Of a stretch of DNA of 64,000 nucleotides, positions 7,034 through 15,773 are shown in pieces (within the stretch, counting starts at the first letter, position 1; every line of letters begins with the position of its first letter). The stretch is from CAVRXQ01 sp963831155. Its GTDB lineage: Bacteria > Actinomycetota > Acidimicrobiia > Acidimicrobiales > Bog-793. The stretch covers positions 992,001 to 1,056,000 of the forward strand of contig CAWHOY010000005.1 of assembly GCA_963831155.1 (NCBI GenBank), in the 5' to 3' direction. The notes under the pieces are model-generated. The model made no database searches. It was given only the letters and a program-made list of their open reading frames with translations, and was not told the origin of the DNA. The translations under genes were made by a program, and so were the position numbers.

Positions 7034-9607
7034 GTGAGCGAGGCAACGAAGGGCGTCCGCCGCGTCCCGGAAAAGCCGAACCTCGAAGGTTTGGAGGAAC
7101 GCTGGAGCGCTCGTTGGGACAACGACGGTACTTACCGCTTCGACGCGTCCCGGCTTCGCCCCGACGTGTACTCGATCGACACTCCTCCGCCGACGGTTTC
7201 GGGAGCGCTCCATATCGGTCACGTCTTCTCTTTCACCCAAACCGACATCGTCGCCCGGTACCGGCGGATGTGCGGCAAGTCCGTTTTCTATCCGATCGGC
7301 TGGGATGACAACGGCCTCGCAACGGAGCGTCGCGTACAGAATTTCTACGGTGTTCGTTGCGACCCGAGCATCGCCTACGACCCGAAGTTCCGTCCTCCCT
7401 CGAAACCTGGAAAGGAGCAGCTCGCGATCTCGAGGCCGAACTTCGTCGAGCTGTGCCACGAGCTCACGCACCAAGACGAGCAGGCGTACGAGGACATCTT
7501 CCGTCGACTCGGACTCTCGGTCGATTGGTCGACGAAATACACGACGATTAGCCGCTCTTCTCAGTTGATCTCCCAGCTCTCGTTCCTGCACCTCGTCGAA
7601 AGCGGCCGTGCCTACCGGCGGGAGGCGCCGACGCTGTGGGATGTCGACTTCAGGACCGCTGTCGCGCAGGCCGAGCTTGAAGACCGCGAGGTGCCGTCGT
7701 CCTTTGATCGAGTGCGCTTCCAGTCCGCAGAGCCGGCGCGCCCGATCGAGATCGAAACGACGCGCCCCGAGCTGATCCCGGCATGCGTCGCTCTCGTCAC
7801 GAATCCAAACGACAAAAAGAACGCGCACCTTATCGGTCAGACGGCGGTCACTCCCCTGTTCGGCGTCGAAGTCCCCGTCGTCGGCCACCCGCTCGCCGAT
7901 CCGGACAAGGGCACCGGTGTGGCGATGGTCTGCACCTTCGGTGATCTCACCGACGTCACCTGGTGGCGGGAGTTCTCATTACCAACGCGCACGATCGTCG
8001 GGCGAGACGGCCGACTAGAGCATGCGCCGTTTGGAGAACCAGGATGGGAGTCGAAGGACCCCGAACGCGCGGGGAGCAGCTACGCGGTACTCGAGGGGCT
8101 TTCGACGGTGAAGGCGCGGTCCCGCATCGTCGAGCTCCTGCGGGAATCCGGCGACCTCATCGGCGAGCCGCGCCAGATCACCCACTTCGTGAACTTCTAC
8201 GAAAAAGGCGAGCGCCCACTCGAGATCGTCGCCTCGCTGCAGTGGTACGTGCGGACGATGGACGACCGCCAACAGCTGATCGACGCCGGCCGGGAGATCG
8301 CCTGGCACCCCGACTACATGCGCACCCGCTACGAGGCGTGGATCAACGGCCTGACCGGCGATTGGAACATCTCCCGCCAGCGCTTCTACGGCGTCCCATT
8401 CCCCGTCTGGTATCCGATCGACGAGGACGGCAACGTCCTTGATGATCGACCGATCTTTGCGACCGAAGACCAGCTGCCCGTCGACCCGTCGGCGAGCCCC
8501 CCGCCGGGCTTCGCCGAGGACCGACGGGGCAAACCCGGCGGATTCAGCGCCGATCCCGACGTCATGGACACCTGGGCGACCTCGTCTTTGACCCCCCAGA
8601 TCGCCGGGCGCTGGCTGGCGGACCCCGAATTCTTCTCCCGCGTCTTTCCGATGGATCTGCGTCCCCAAGCACACGACATCATCCGCACGTGGCTCTTCTC
8701 AACGGTGGTGCGCTCGGAAGCTGAGCACGGGACGGTGCCCTGGAGAAACGTCGCGATCTCCGGTTTCATCCGCGACCCCGACCGAAAAAAGCTCTCGAAG
8801 TCGAAGGGCAACGCCGTCGTGCCGTCCGAGTTCTTCGACGCACATGGCACCGACGCGGTCCGCTACTGGGCGGGATCCGGGCGTCTCGGCGTCGACCTCG
8901 TCTTGGACGAACAGCAGATGCGCATCGGCAGACGGCTCGCCATCAAGCTCCTGAACGCGACACGCTTCGTCCTCGAACGGACCGGCCAGGCACCGACGAC
9001 CGACGCCACGGTGACCGACCCCCTCGACCTTTCGATGCTGGCGCGGCTTTCCGCCGTCGTCACGGTGGCGGGCGAATCGCTCTCGACCTACGAGCACGCG
9101 CGAGCCCTCGACGAGACAGAGCGGTTCTTCTGGACCTTCTGTGACGACTATCTCGAGCTCGTGAAGACTCGCGCCTACGGCGGCACCGACGCCGAGTCTG
9201 CGCAACGAGCGCTCGCGATCGCGCTCGACGTCCAGTTGCGTCTCTTCGCCCCGTTCTTGCCTTTCGTTGCAGAAGAGGCTTGGTCGTGGAGCCACGAGGG
9301 CTCGGTCCACCTCGCCAAGTGGCCGTCCATCGACGAGTTCACATTTGGCGACGGAGATCCGCGCACGCTCGACGACGCGAGCACGGTGCTCGCCGCGATC
9401 CGACGGGCGAAGTCCGACGCGAAGGTCTCGATGCGCTGGCCGGTTCACCGCGTCGAGGTCGCCGGTCCCCGGGACGTGATCGCCCGCGTCGCGGCTGCAA
9501 GAGAAGACCTCCTCGCCGCCGGTGTCGTCGAGGAGTTCTCACTCAATGAAGGGGGCGAAACGATCGAAACCGCAGTCGTCCTTGTACCGAAAACAGAGGC
9601 GCATTGA
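7034..9607 (+). CDS. valS: Valyl-tRNA synthetase
   Basis: Class I synthetase for valine, 857 residues, of the actinobacterial type. HIGH is at residues 60-63 in the block SGALHIGHVFSFTQTDIV, and KMSKS appears as KKLSKSKGN near 587. The CP1 editing domain lies between about 190 and 380, followed by the catalytic core segment GDWNISRQRFYGVPFPVWYP. The C-terminal anticodon-binding domain is present, but there is no obvious long coiled coil. The start is GTG at 7034. The stop overlaps the TTG start of the following ABC ATPase. Confidence 0.95.
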   Translation: MSEATKGVRRVPEKPNLEGLEERWSARWDNDGTYRFDASRLRPDVYSIDTPPPTVSGALHIGHVFSFTQTDIVARYRRMCGKSVFYPIGWDDNGLATERRVQNFYGVRCDPSIAYDPKFRPPSKPGKEQLAISRPNFVELCHELTHQDEQAYEDIFRRLGLSVDWSTKYTTISRSSQLISQLSFLHLVESGRAYRREAPTLWDVDFRTAVAQAELEDREVPSSFDRVRFQSAEPARPIEIETTRPELIPACVALVTNPNDKKNAHLIGQTAVTPLFGVEVPVVGHPLADPDKGTGVAMVCTFGDLTDVTWWREFSLPTRTIVGRDGRLEHAPFGEPGWESKDPERAGSSYAVLEGLSTVKARSRIVELLRESGDLIGEPRQITHFVNFYEKGERPLEIVASLQWYVRTMDDRQQLIDAGREIAWHPDYMRTRYEAWINGLTGDWNISRQRFYGVPFPVWYPIDEDGNVLDDRPIFATEDQLPVDPSASPPPGFAEDRRGKPGGFSADPDVMDTWATSSLTPQIAGRWLADPEFFSRVFPMDLRPQAHDIIRTWLFSTVVRSEAEHGTVPWRNVAISGFIRDPDRKKLSKSKGNAVVPSEFFDAHGTDAVRYWAGSGRLGVDLVLDEQQMRIGRRLAIKLLNATRFVLERTGQAPTTDATVTDPLDLSMLARLSAVVTVAGESLSTYEHARALDETERFFWTFCDDYLELVKTRAYGGTDAESAQRALAIALDVQLRLFAPFLPFVAEEAWSWSHEGSVHLAKWPSIDEFTFGDGDPRTLDDASTVLAAIRRAKSDAKVSMRWPVHRVEVAGPRDVIARVAAAREDLLAAGVVEEFSLNEGGETIETAVVLVPKTEAH

Positions 9608-10581
9608 GCTCGGCGTCGCCCCCGCGAGCCTCCGACGCGATCATCGAGACGATCGGTTTGACGAAGGTCTATCCGGGCGCGGACTTCAGGGCCGTCGACG
9701 AACTGAACCTCTCCGTCGAGCGCGGTGAGATCTTCGGGTTGCTCGGGCCGAACGGCGCCGGCAAGACGACGACGGCCGGGATGTTGACGACGCGGGTCAT
9801 CCCGACCGCGGGGCGTGCCTTCGTCGGCGGTGTCGACGTCGTCGCCCACCCCGCTCTCGCAAAGCAGATCATCGGCGTCGTCTCCCAGACGAACACCCTC
9901 GACCGCCAGCTCACGGTCTGGGAGAACCTGTATTTCCACGGCCGGTTGTTCGGGATGGGCGCGGCGCGCTCGAAACGGACCGCCGATGAGTTGCTGGAGC
10001 GCTTCCGGCTGTCGAACTGGGCGAAGGCATCGGTCTATGCACTGTCGGGAGGCATGGCGCAGCGACTGATGGTCGCCCGTTCCATCTTCCACCGGCCGGC
10101 GGTGCTGTTCATGGACGAGCCGACGTCCGGACTCGATCCGCAAAGTCGCCTGTCGCTGTGGGACCTGCTGCGCGATCTCAACGGCGACGGCCAGACGATC
10201 GTGCTGATGACGCATTACATGGAAGAAGCCGACCTCCTATGCCGGCGCGTGGCCATCATGGATCACGGTCGCTTTCTCGCCCTCGACACGCCGGCGAACC
10301 TCAAGCGCAGCGTCGGCGCGGACACGATCGTCACGTTGAGGGCTTCAGGCGACCTCGACTCCCTCGCAAAGCTGCTCGAAAAAGAGATCGAGGGACTCGC
10401 CCGCACCCGGAAATCCGATGCCGGCCTCGATCTCCACGTACGCAGCGGCTCCCACGTCATCGGCCGCGTCGTCGCGGCGGCAGAAGCTGGCGGTTTCGAC
10501 GTAGCCGATCTCTCGGTTACCGAACCGAGCCTCGAGACCGTCTTCATCAACCTGACCGGAAGGGAGCTTCGCGACACATGA
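9604..10581 (+). CDS. ABC-2 type exporter ATP-binding protein (DrrA/NodI-like)
   Basis: ATPase of an ABC-2 exporter, 325 residues. Walker A GPNGAGKTTT is at 48-57, signature ALSGGMAQR about 148-156, Walker B VLFMDEPTSGLD about 167-178, and the switch His follows in MTHYMEEAD. A C-terminal regulatory part of about 95 residues ends with the family's typical EPSLETVFINLTGREL. The start is TTG overlapping the valS stop, and the stop overlaps the permease ATG, so all three genes are translationally linked. The substrate cannot be inferred; antibiotic, lipid or polysaccharide exporters share this design. Confidence 0.9.
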   Translation: MSSASPPRASDAIIETIGLTKVYPGADFRAVDELNLSVERGEIFGLLGPNGAGKTTTAGMLTTRVIPTAGRAFVGGVDVVAHPALAKQIIGVVSQTNTLDRQLTVWENLYFHGRLFGMGAARSKRTADELLERFRLSNWAKASVYALSGGMAQRLMVARSIFHRPAVLFMDEPTSGLDPQSRLSLWDLLRDLNGDGQTIVLMTHYMEEADLLCRRVAIMDHGRFLALDTPANLKRSVGADTIVTLRASGDLDSLAKLLEKEIEGLARTRKSDAGLDLHVRSGSHVIGRVVAAAEAGGFDVADLSVTEPSLETVFINLTGRELRDT

Positions 10582-11468
10582 CGACCGAGTCGATAGCGAT
10601 CCCACCACGCGTCCCTGTCTTCACCCACCCGACGCGATCGGCCTTCGATGCGTCACGCACGGCACTCGGGGCGCTGTTGCTCCGGGACCTCGTCGTTCTG
10701 CGCAAGCACTTCTTCGAGTTCGTCGTGCGCACGCTGATCCAGCCGTTCCTTTTGTGCTTCGTCTTTCTGTTCGTATTCCCGAAGATCGGCCAGGCGGTCG
10801 GTGGGAGTTCGCCGCATGGCCCCACTTCCGAGATCCCCTTCGCGACGATCCTCGTGCCGGGGGTGGTCGGAATCTCGATCATGTTCCAAGGAGTGCAGTC
10901 CGTCGCGTTGCTGCTCGCGCAGGAGTTCGGATTCACCCGCGAGATCGAAGACCGCGTGCAAGCGCCGTGTCCACTCTGGCTCGTCGCCTTCGAGAAAGTG
11001 TTTTTCGGAATGATCCAGGGGATCATCTCCGCGGCCATCGTCCTGCCGATCGCGGACCTCGTCCACGCATCAGGCGTGAAAGCACATCTAGACCCGCACT
11101 GGTGGATCGTCGTCACGTTGGTGCCGATCGCCTGCATCGCGATGGCGTCGCTCGGACTGTTGCTCGGCACCGCGTTTGAGCCGCGCAACATCGGTTTGAT
11201 GTTCGGCTTCGTCGTCCTGCCGATCACTTTTTTGGGTGGGACGTACTACCCCTGGACCCGGCTAGCCCCGATCAAGATCGGTGGCTGGCACTGGCTGCAG
11301 ACGATCGTGCTCGTCAATCCGCTGATCTACGTCAACGAGGGCATGCGCGCGGCGTTCACACTGGTGCCGCACATGCATCTCTACATCATTTACCCCGTGC
11401 TGATCGGGTTCTGCACGCTGTTCCTGTCACTTGGACTGCTGAACTTCCGTCGTCGCGTCCTCTCGTAA
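10578..11468 (+). CDS. ABC-2 type exporter permease
   Basis: Membrane partner of the preceding ATPase, 296 residues from the ATG at 10578 (ATGA overlap). An N-terminal cytosolic stretch with an amphipathic region precedes six hydrophobic helices. The block FGFVVLPITFLGGTYYPW is the typical ABC-2/DrrB segment ahead of the last helices. The protein ends with the cytosolic RRR tail NFRRRVLS. It converges with the alkA-like gene nine bases away and no terminator is visible between them. Confidence 0.9.
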   Translation: MTTESIAIPPRVPVFTHPTRSAFDASRTALGALLLRDLVVLRKHFFEFVVRTLIQPFLLCFVFLFVFPKIGQAVGGSSPHGPTSEIPFATILVPGVVGISIMFQGVQSVALLLAQEFGFTREIEDRVQAPCPLWLVAFEKVFFGMIQGIISAAIVLPIADLVHASGVKAHLDPHWWIVVTLVPIACIAMASLGLLLGTAFEPRNIGLMFGFVVLPITFLGGTYYPWTRLAPIKIGGWHWLQTIVLVNPLIYVNEGMRAAFTLVPHMHLYIIYPVLIGFCTLFLSLGLLNFRRRVLS

Positions 11469-11476
11469 CGGGCGCC

Positions 11477-12142
11477 TCAGCGCGTGAGCGCCGAGTCGCC
11501 AGCGTTCGCGTACACCTCGCACGCCCGCCAGCAGTACCACGCCGCCACCGAGCGGTAGGGACGGAACCGCTCTCCGAGGGGCGCGAGTTCCTTCGCGCTC
11601 GGCTGGGGGATCTTCCACGCCAGCCCGTAGCCGCGCCGCACCCCGAAGTCTCCCGTCGGCCAGACGTCCAAGCGACGCAGCTGGAACATCATGAACATCT
11701 CGGCGGTCCACGGCCCAATCCCCCGCACGGAAGTCAGATGCTCAACGAGATCGTCGTCACTCGTCCGCCCAAGGCGGCGCGGGTCGAGCACGAGCGAACC
11801 GTCGAGCACCTTCTGCGCGAGGTCGCGCAGCGAGTCGGCCTTGTTCTGCGAGAGCCCCACCGCGCGCAGCTTCTCGGGGCTCAATCGCAACAACGCCTTG
11901 GGATCGTCGGGATCGCGCATCGCTGTCAAAAGGCGGGTGTGGATTGCCAGCGCAGCAGAACCGGCAAGCTGCTGATAAAGGATCGACCGCACCAGCGCGG
12001 CGAAGGCGGAGTCGTGCGGTCTCCGGAACTTCGGGAGCCCAACCGCGTCGATCAGTGCGGCGATGACGGGGTCTCGCGCCGCGAGCTCGACGGCTCCGCC
12101 TCGATGGGTTGGACGGGTTCGCGCTGGCGGCGTCGTCGTCAT
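11477..12142 (-). CDS. DNA-3-methyladenine glycosylase II (AlkA-type, HhH-GPD family)
   Basis: Base-excision repair glycosylase that removes alkylated purines. The 221-residue protein has the helix-hairpin-helix LTSVRGIGPWTAEMFMMF (about 136-153) followed by the GPD segment with catalytic Asp165 in WPTGDFGVRRG. The FAALVRSILYQQL block at about 47-59 is the family's DNA-binding helix. There are no iron-sulfur cysteines at the C-terminus, which separates it from Nth/MutY. It lacks the N-terminal AlkA domain and the Ada regulatory part, so it is the short bacterial form. Confidence 0.9.
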   Translation of the reverse strand: MTTTPPARTRPTHRGGAVELAARDPVIAALIDAVGLPKFRRPHDSAFAALVRSILYQQLAGSAALAIHTRLLTAMRDPDDPKALLRLSPEKLRAVGLSQNKADSLRDLAQKVLDGSLVLDPRRLGRTSDDDLVEHLTSVRGIGPWTAEMFMMFQLRRLDVWPTGDFGVRRGYGLAWKIPQPSAKELAPLGERFRPYRSVAAWYCWRACEVYANAGDSALTR

Positions 12143-12205
12143 CAGGACATTTTGCCGTCCGGTTGTTCGCCGACACGCGCCTAGTGCTGGTGGGATGATC
12201 GAACC

Positions 12206-12550
12206 ATGGTCGAGATGACACGCGACCGATTCGAGGAACTCGTCGGCGACGCCCTTGACGACATCCCGCCCGAACTCGGCAAAGAGATGGAGAACGTCTC
12301 AGTGGTCGTCGATGCGTACGCTCCGGCCGGGCGGCTCTTCGGTCTCTACGAAGGAGTGCCGCTCACCCACCGCGGGATCGGCTACGCGGCGGTGATGCCC
12401 GACCGCATCACGATTTTCATGCGGAGCATCTGCGCGGCCTCCCGAAGCGAATCCGAGATCGTCGCCAGGGTCCGAAAGACCGTCATCCACGAGGTGGCGC
12501 ACCATTTCGGCATCGACGACGCACGACTCACCGACCTCGGCTGGGGTTGA
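12206..12550 (+). CDS. Small zincin-like metallopeptidase family protein
   Basis: A 114-residue protein of the short actinobacterial metallopeptidase family (Pfam zincin_1 / former DUF1025 type). The zinc motif is complete at residues 95-105: HEVAHHFGIDD, that is HExxHxxGxxD with an Asp as third ligand. The N-terminal FEELVGDALDDIPPEL segment is typical of these proteins. No signal peptide is seen, so it should be cytosolic. Its substrate is unknown in the family as far as I know. Confidence 0.88.
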   Translation: MVEMTRDRFEELVGDALDDIPPELGKEMENVSVVVDAYAPAGRLFGLYEGVPLTHRGIGYAAVMPDRITIFMRSICAASRSESEIVARVRKTVIHEVAHHFGIDDARLTDLGWG

Positions 12551-12972
12551 GCGAGCGGCGATCACTGATTTGACCGACCCGCAGGTCGTACACCCGGAAT
12601 GGGAGACGCCGCCGGAATCCCACACGTGTAGTTCTCCAATTTGCGCGTCGTCGTGCCGTACCGCTTACTGTGCGCAGCAGCTGGTGGCCGCTCCGAGTCA
12701 TGCGGTTTGGCGCCTTCTAGGCCTTCGTTTTCGCTCTCTTCAACGTCCGTCGTTCGTCGGCGGCTGGGAGTGGTTTTGCGCCGCACGTCGTTGATCGAGG
12801 TTTCCCGGAGCCAACCACCTCGGACCGGTAGCGCGAATCGCGTATCGGCACCCAGGATCGCCCCAACGTTTCACCCTCCAGAGCGAGACGTCCCAGCGCG
12901 CCTCGATCGACTCTCAGCGCGCCCTCAGGACCAGCCCATCCAGGTCCAACAGCGCTCGGGAAGGCTGTCTCC
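12551..12972 (+). other. Intergenic region, no gene supported
   Basis: About 420 bases between the metallopeptidase and the flavoprotein operon. Several short open frames exist on both strands, but they are Arg/Ser/Pro-rich with no family features or ribosome-binding sites. It probably holds the promoter of the following three-gene operon; no confident -35/-10 pair was found. Confidence 0.5.
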
Positions 12973-14361
12973 GTGTCGGCAGTGACTGAGGGCGTTGCCC
13001 GCGAGCACAGCGCCGCCCCGTCGCGTGCGGAACCGGGCCGGCTGCCCGCCCGGCTCGAGCGACGCCTCAATCTCTGGGCGATCGTCTTCGGTCTGGGGCT
13101 CTGCGCAGTGCTCGCGCTGTCGTGGTCCGGGGAATCGGTGCACGCGCTCGCAGCACCGGGAGCGGTGAACCTTCTCATCGGGCGCGTCGCCGGCTTCCTC
13201 GCCGCCTACTTGATGCTCGTGATGGTCGTTCTGATGGCACGGATCCCCGCCCTCGAACGCGCCGCGGGTCAGGACCGCCTTACGCGCTGGCACCGCCGGA
13301 TCGGTGGCTGGCCGATCGCGCTCATCGCAGCACACGGCGTCTTCATCACCTTCGGCTACGCGGCGACCTTGCGCGCCGGCTTCTTCCACCAGCTGTGGAC
13401 GCTCATCGACTCGTACCCCGACGTGCTCTCGGCGACCGTCGCCTTCGGACTTCTTCTCCTCGTCGGGGTGGTGTCGATCCGACAGGTTCGCCGTCGCATC
13501 GCCTACGAGAGCTGGTGGGCAACGCACCTTTACGTGTACCTCGCCCTCGGTCTCGCCTTCGCGCACCAGATCCACACCGGCGCGGCGTTCATCGGCCACC
13601 CCTTGACCCAGCTGTTGTGGGAGGTGGTCTGGGGCGCCGCGGCGGCGATGGTGCTCGTCTTCCGGATCGGTCTGCCGTTGTGGCGTTCGCTCTACCACCG
13701 CTTGCGCGTCATCGAGATCCGACCGGAGACTCCCGGCGTCTTCTCCATCGTCCTTCGCGGCCAACACCTCGATCGCTTGCGTGTCGAGGGCGGCCAGTAC
13801 TTCCAGTGGCGTTTTCTCGTTCCCGGCCTTTGGTGGCACGCGCACCCCTATTCGCTTTCGGCGCTGCCGTCTCCTCCGTACCTCCGCCTGACCGTGCGCG
13901 ACGCCGGCGACCACTCGGGTGAGATCGCCCGGCTCCGGCCCGGCACGCGCGTCGCGATCGAAGGACCCTACGGAAGGTTCACCGCCGATCGTCGATTGAC
14001 CGAGCGGGTGCTGCTCGTCGCGGCTGGAGTCGGCGTGACGCCAATCCGAGCGATCTTGGAAGCACTTCCGCGCAACGTCGACACTCACGTCATCCTGCGA
14101 GCCTCGAGCGAACGTGATCTCGTCCTGCGCGAAGAGGTCGCACGACTCGTCGAGGCCCGTCACGGACAGCTCCACGAAGTCACCGGACCCCGCGACAAGG
14201 CACCGGTCGGCACACGCGAGTTGCGCCAACTCGTTCCCGACATCGCGACGCGTGACGTCTATGTCTGCGGACCGAGCGAATTCGCCAAGCGGATCAGTTC
14301 GTCCGCCCGTCACCTCGGTGTACCTCCGACGAGGATTCACGATGAAGCCTTCGCCTTTTAG
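12973..14361 (+). CDS. Ferric-reductase-like membrane flavoprotein (ferredoxin-NADP reductase fused to heme membrane domain)
   Basis: A 462-residue protein built like NADPH oxidases and ferric reductases. The N-terminal half has about six membrane helices with His pairs suited to b-type hemes (WHRRIGGW, AAHGVFI, WWATHLYVYL, FAHQIH). Then comes an FAD domain with HPYSLSALPSPP, and an NAD(P)-binding domain with LVAAGVGVTPIRAIL and the terminal DVYVCGPSEF. It would pass electrons from cytosolic NAD(P)H through FAD and heme to an outside acceptor. The next two genes encode an FMN-carrying exported protein and the enzyme that loads its FMN, so that acceptor is probably the neighbour. Start is GTG. 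Confidence 0.9.
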   Translation: MSAVTEGVAREHSAAPSRAEPGRLPARLERRLNLWAIVFGLGLCAVLALSWSGESVHALAAPGAVNLLIGRVAGFLAAYLMLVMVVLMARIPALERAAGQDRLTRWHRRIGGWPIALIAAHGVFITFGYAATLRAGFFHQLWTLIDSYPDVLSATVAFGLLLLVGVVSIRQVRRRIAYESWWATHLYVYLALGLAFAHQIHTGAAFIGHPLTQLLWEVVWGAAAAMVLVFRIGLPLWRSLYHRLRVIEIRPETPGVFSIVLRGQHLDRLRVEGGQYFQWRFLVPGLWWHAHPYSLSALPSPPYLRLTVRDAGDHSGEIARLRPGTRVAIEGPYGRFTADRRLTERVLLVAAGVGVTPIRAILEALPRNVDTHVILRASSERDLVLREEVARLVEARHGQLHEVTGPRDKAPVGTRELRQLVPDIATRDVYVCGPSEFAKRISSSARHLGVPPTRIHDEAFAF

Positions 14362-14391
14362 CGGCGCGCGAGGCGCCCAACCTGGCGACCG

Positions 14392-14955
14392 ATGGTTCGA
14401 CCGATGAAACGCGCTCCCTTCGTCATCGCCGGCACGGCGGCGGGTCTTGGGCTGTTGCTGTCATTCCATACCAAGCCCGCGACCGTGAATCTCGGCACCG
14501 CCACCGGGTCGTCCACGTCGAAAAGCGCCTCGGGAACCGCTGTCGCTTCCGGGTCGCCGCCGTCGAGTTCTTCTGAAGGCTCGTCCTCGAAGCCCTCGAC
14601 CGACTCATCGAAGACGTCGAGTTCCGGCTCGACATCTTCGGAGTCGTCGGCCACTTCGACCACGGCGAACGGGGGTACTCGAAGCGCGGTCGGTGCCTCG
14701 GTGAATTACTTCTTCGGCGTCATCGCGGTGCGAGTCACCGCGAGCGGCTCGCACGTCACGAAGGTCTCGGTCGCGTCGCTCAGCGACGGTGGCAATTTCC
14801 GTTCGGTGACGATCGATCAAGCTTCGATCCCAGTCCTCGAGCAAGAGGCGCAGAGCGCTCAGAGCGCGAACATCCACAGCGTCTCGGGCGCGACGTACAC
14901 AAGCGCTGGCTTCACGAAGTCATTGCAGAGCGCGCTAAAAAAGCTCGGGATCTGA
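14392..14955 (+). CDS. Secreted FMN-binding domain protein with Ser/Thr-rich linker
   Basis: 187 residues: a short N-terminal hydrophobic signal/anchor (APFVIAGTAAGLGLLLSF), a spacer of about 75 residues almost wholly Ser/Thr/Gly, then a C-terminal FMN-binding domain. The flavin attachment region is SGATYTSAGF near residue 165, matching the S/D-G-A-T-x-(T/S) site whose Thr/Ser receives FMN from ApbE. The domain has NqrC/RnfG-like relatives. The downstream apbE gene and upstream membrane reductase support a covalently flavinylated extracytoplasmic electron carrier. A second ATG at 14404 is an equally likely start. Confidence 0.88.
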   Translation: MVRPMKRAPFVIAGTAAGLGLLLSFHTKPATVNLGTATGSSTSKSASGTAVASGSPPSSSSEGSSSKPSTDSSKTSSSGSTSSESSATSTTANGGTRSAVGASVNYFFGVIAVRVTASGSHVTKVSVASLSDGGNFRSVTIDQASIPVLEQEAQSAQSANIHSVSGATYTSAGFTKSLQSALKKLGI

Positions 14956-14963
14956 CGCGGACC

Positions 14964-15746
14964 ATGGACACCGCGCTCGCGACCGAACACCCGCGCACGA
15001 TCCACGCCTTCGAGCCGGTGATGGGCACCATCGTCACCTTCGACGTGGTCCTGCACGATCCAGGACGCCAGCGCGAGCTGCACCTCGCGCTGGCGAAGGC
15101 GCGGGCCGTGCTGCACAGGGTCGACTCGATCTTCAGCCTCTGGAAACCAGAGAGTCCGATGAGCCTGGTGCGACGCGGCGAGCTCGAGATCGACGGCGCG
15201 CCGAAAGAGATCGCCGAGGTGCTGGCGCTCTGCGAGCGCGCGCGAACACTCACCGACGGCTGGTTCGACGCGCAAGCGATGCCGGGCGGTGTCGATCCGA
15301 CTGGCCTCGTGAAGGGCTGGGGCACACAGCGTGCGAAGGGTGTCGTCTGCGCAGCGGGATTCTCCGACGTGCTCGTCAACGCTGGAGGCGACGTCGCGGC
15401 CTCGGGCTGTCCGGGACCAGGTGCGCGCTGGAGGATCGGTATCCGGCATCCAAGTGCTCCCCTCGGCCTTTTGGGAGTGGTGGATGGGTCGTCCGCGATC
15501 GCCACGTCCGGCACCTACGAACGCGGAAGCCACCTCTTCCACCCGCGTGAGCGGCGCTTCGCTTGCGGGTTCGCTGCGGCGACCGTCGTCGGACCGGACC
15601 TCGCGCTCGCCGACGCGCTCGCTACGGGACTTTGCGTCGCCGGAGACGAAGGTCTTTACTTCCTCGAAGCCTTGCCCGGATTCGAAGGGTTCGGCGTTGG
15701 CTCCGACGCAAGGATCAGAAAAAGCGCGGGATTCGCGTTCGCCTGA
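14964..15746 (+). CDS. apbE: FAD:protein FMN transferase
   Basis: Flavin transferase that uses FAD to attach FMN covalently to Ser/Thr of target proteins. The 260-residue product shows the family opening MGTIVTFDV, SIFSLWKPESPMSLV, GWFDAQAMPGGVDPTGLVKGW and NAGGDVAASG, with the metal/FAD region late (DLALADALATGL). No lipobox or signal is evident, so it is a cytosolic or twin-arginine-independent form. It lies eight bases after the FMN-binding protein gene, its probable substrate. Confidence 0.92.
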   Translation: MDTALATEHPRTIHAFEPVMGTIVTFDVVLHDPGRQRELHLALAKARAVLHRVDSIFSLWKPESPMSLVRRGELEIDGAPKEIAEVLALCERARTLTDGWFDAQAMPGGVDPTGLVKGWGTQRAKGVVCAAGFSDVLVNAGGDVAASGCPGPGARWRIGIRHPSAPLGLLGVVDGSSAIATSGTYERGSHLFHPRERRFACGFAAATVVGPDLALADALATGLCVAGDEGLYFLEALPGFEGFGVGSDARIRKSAGFAFA

Positions 15747-15773
15747 GTGTCGGCTCCCGCGCCTTGACCGGGC

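Noticed and set aside
12925..14340. A 471-codon minus-strand open frame.
   Set aside because: It is antisense to the ferric-reductase-like gene and has the His/Arg/Asp-rich composition of a shadow frame.
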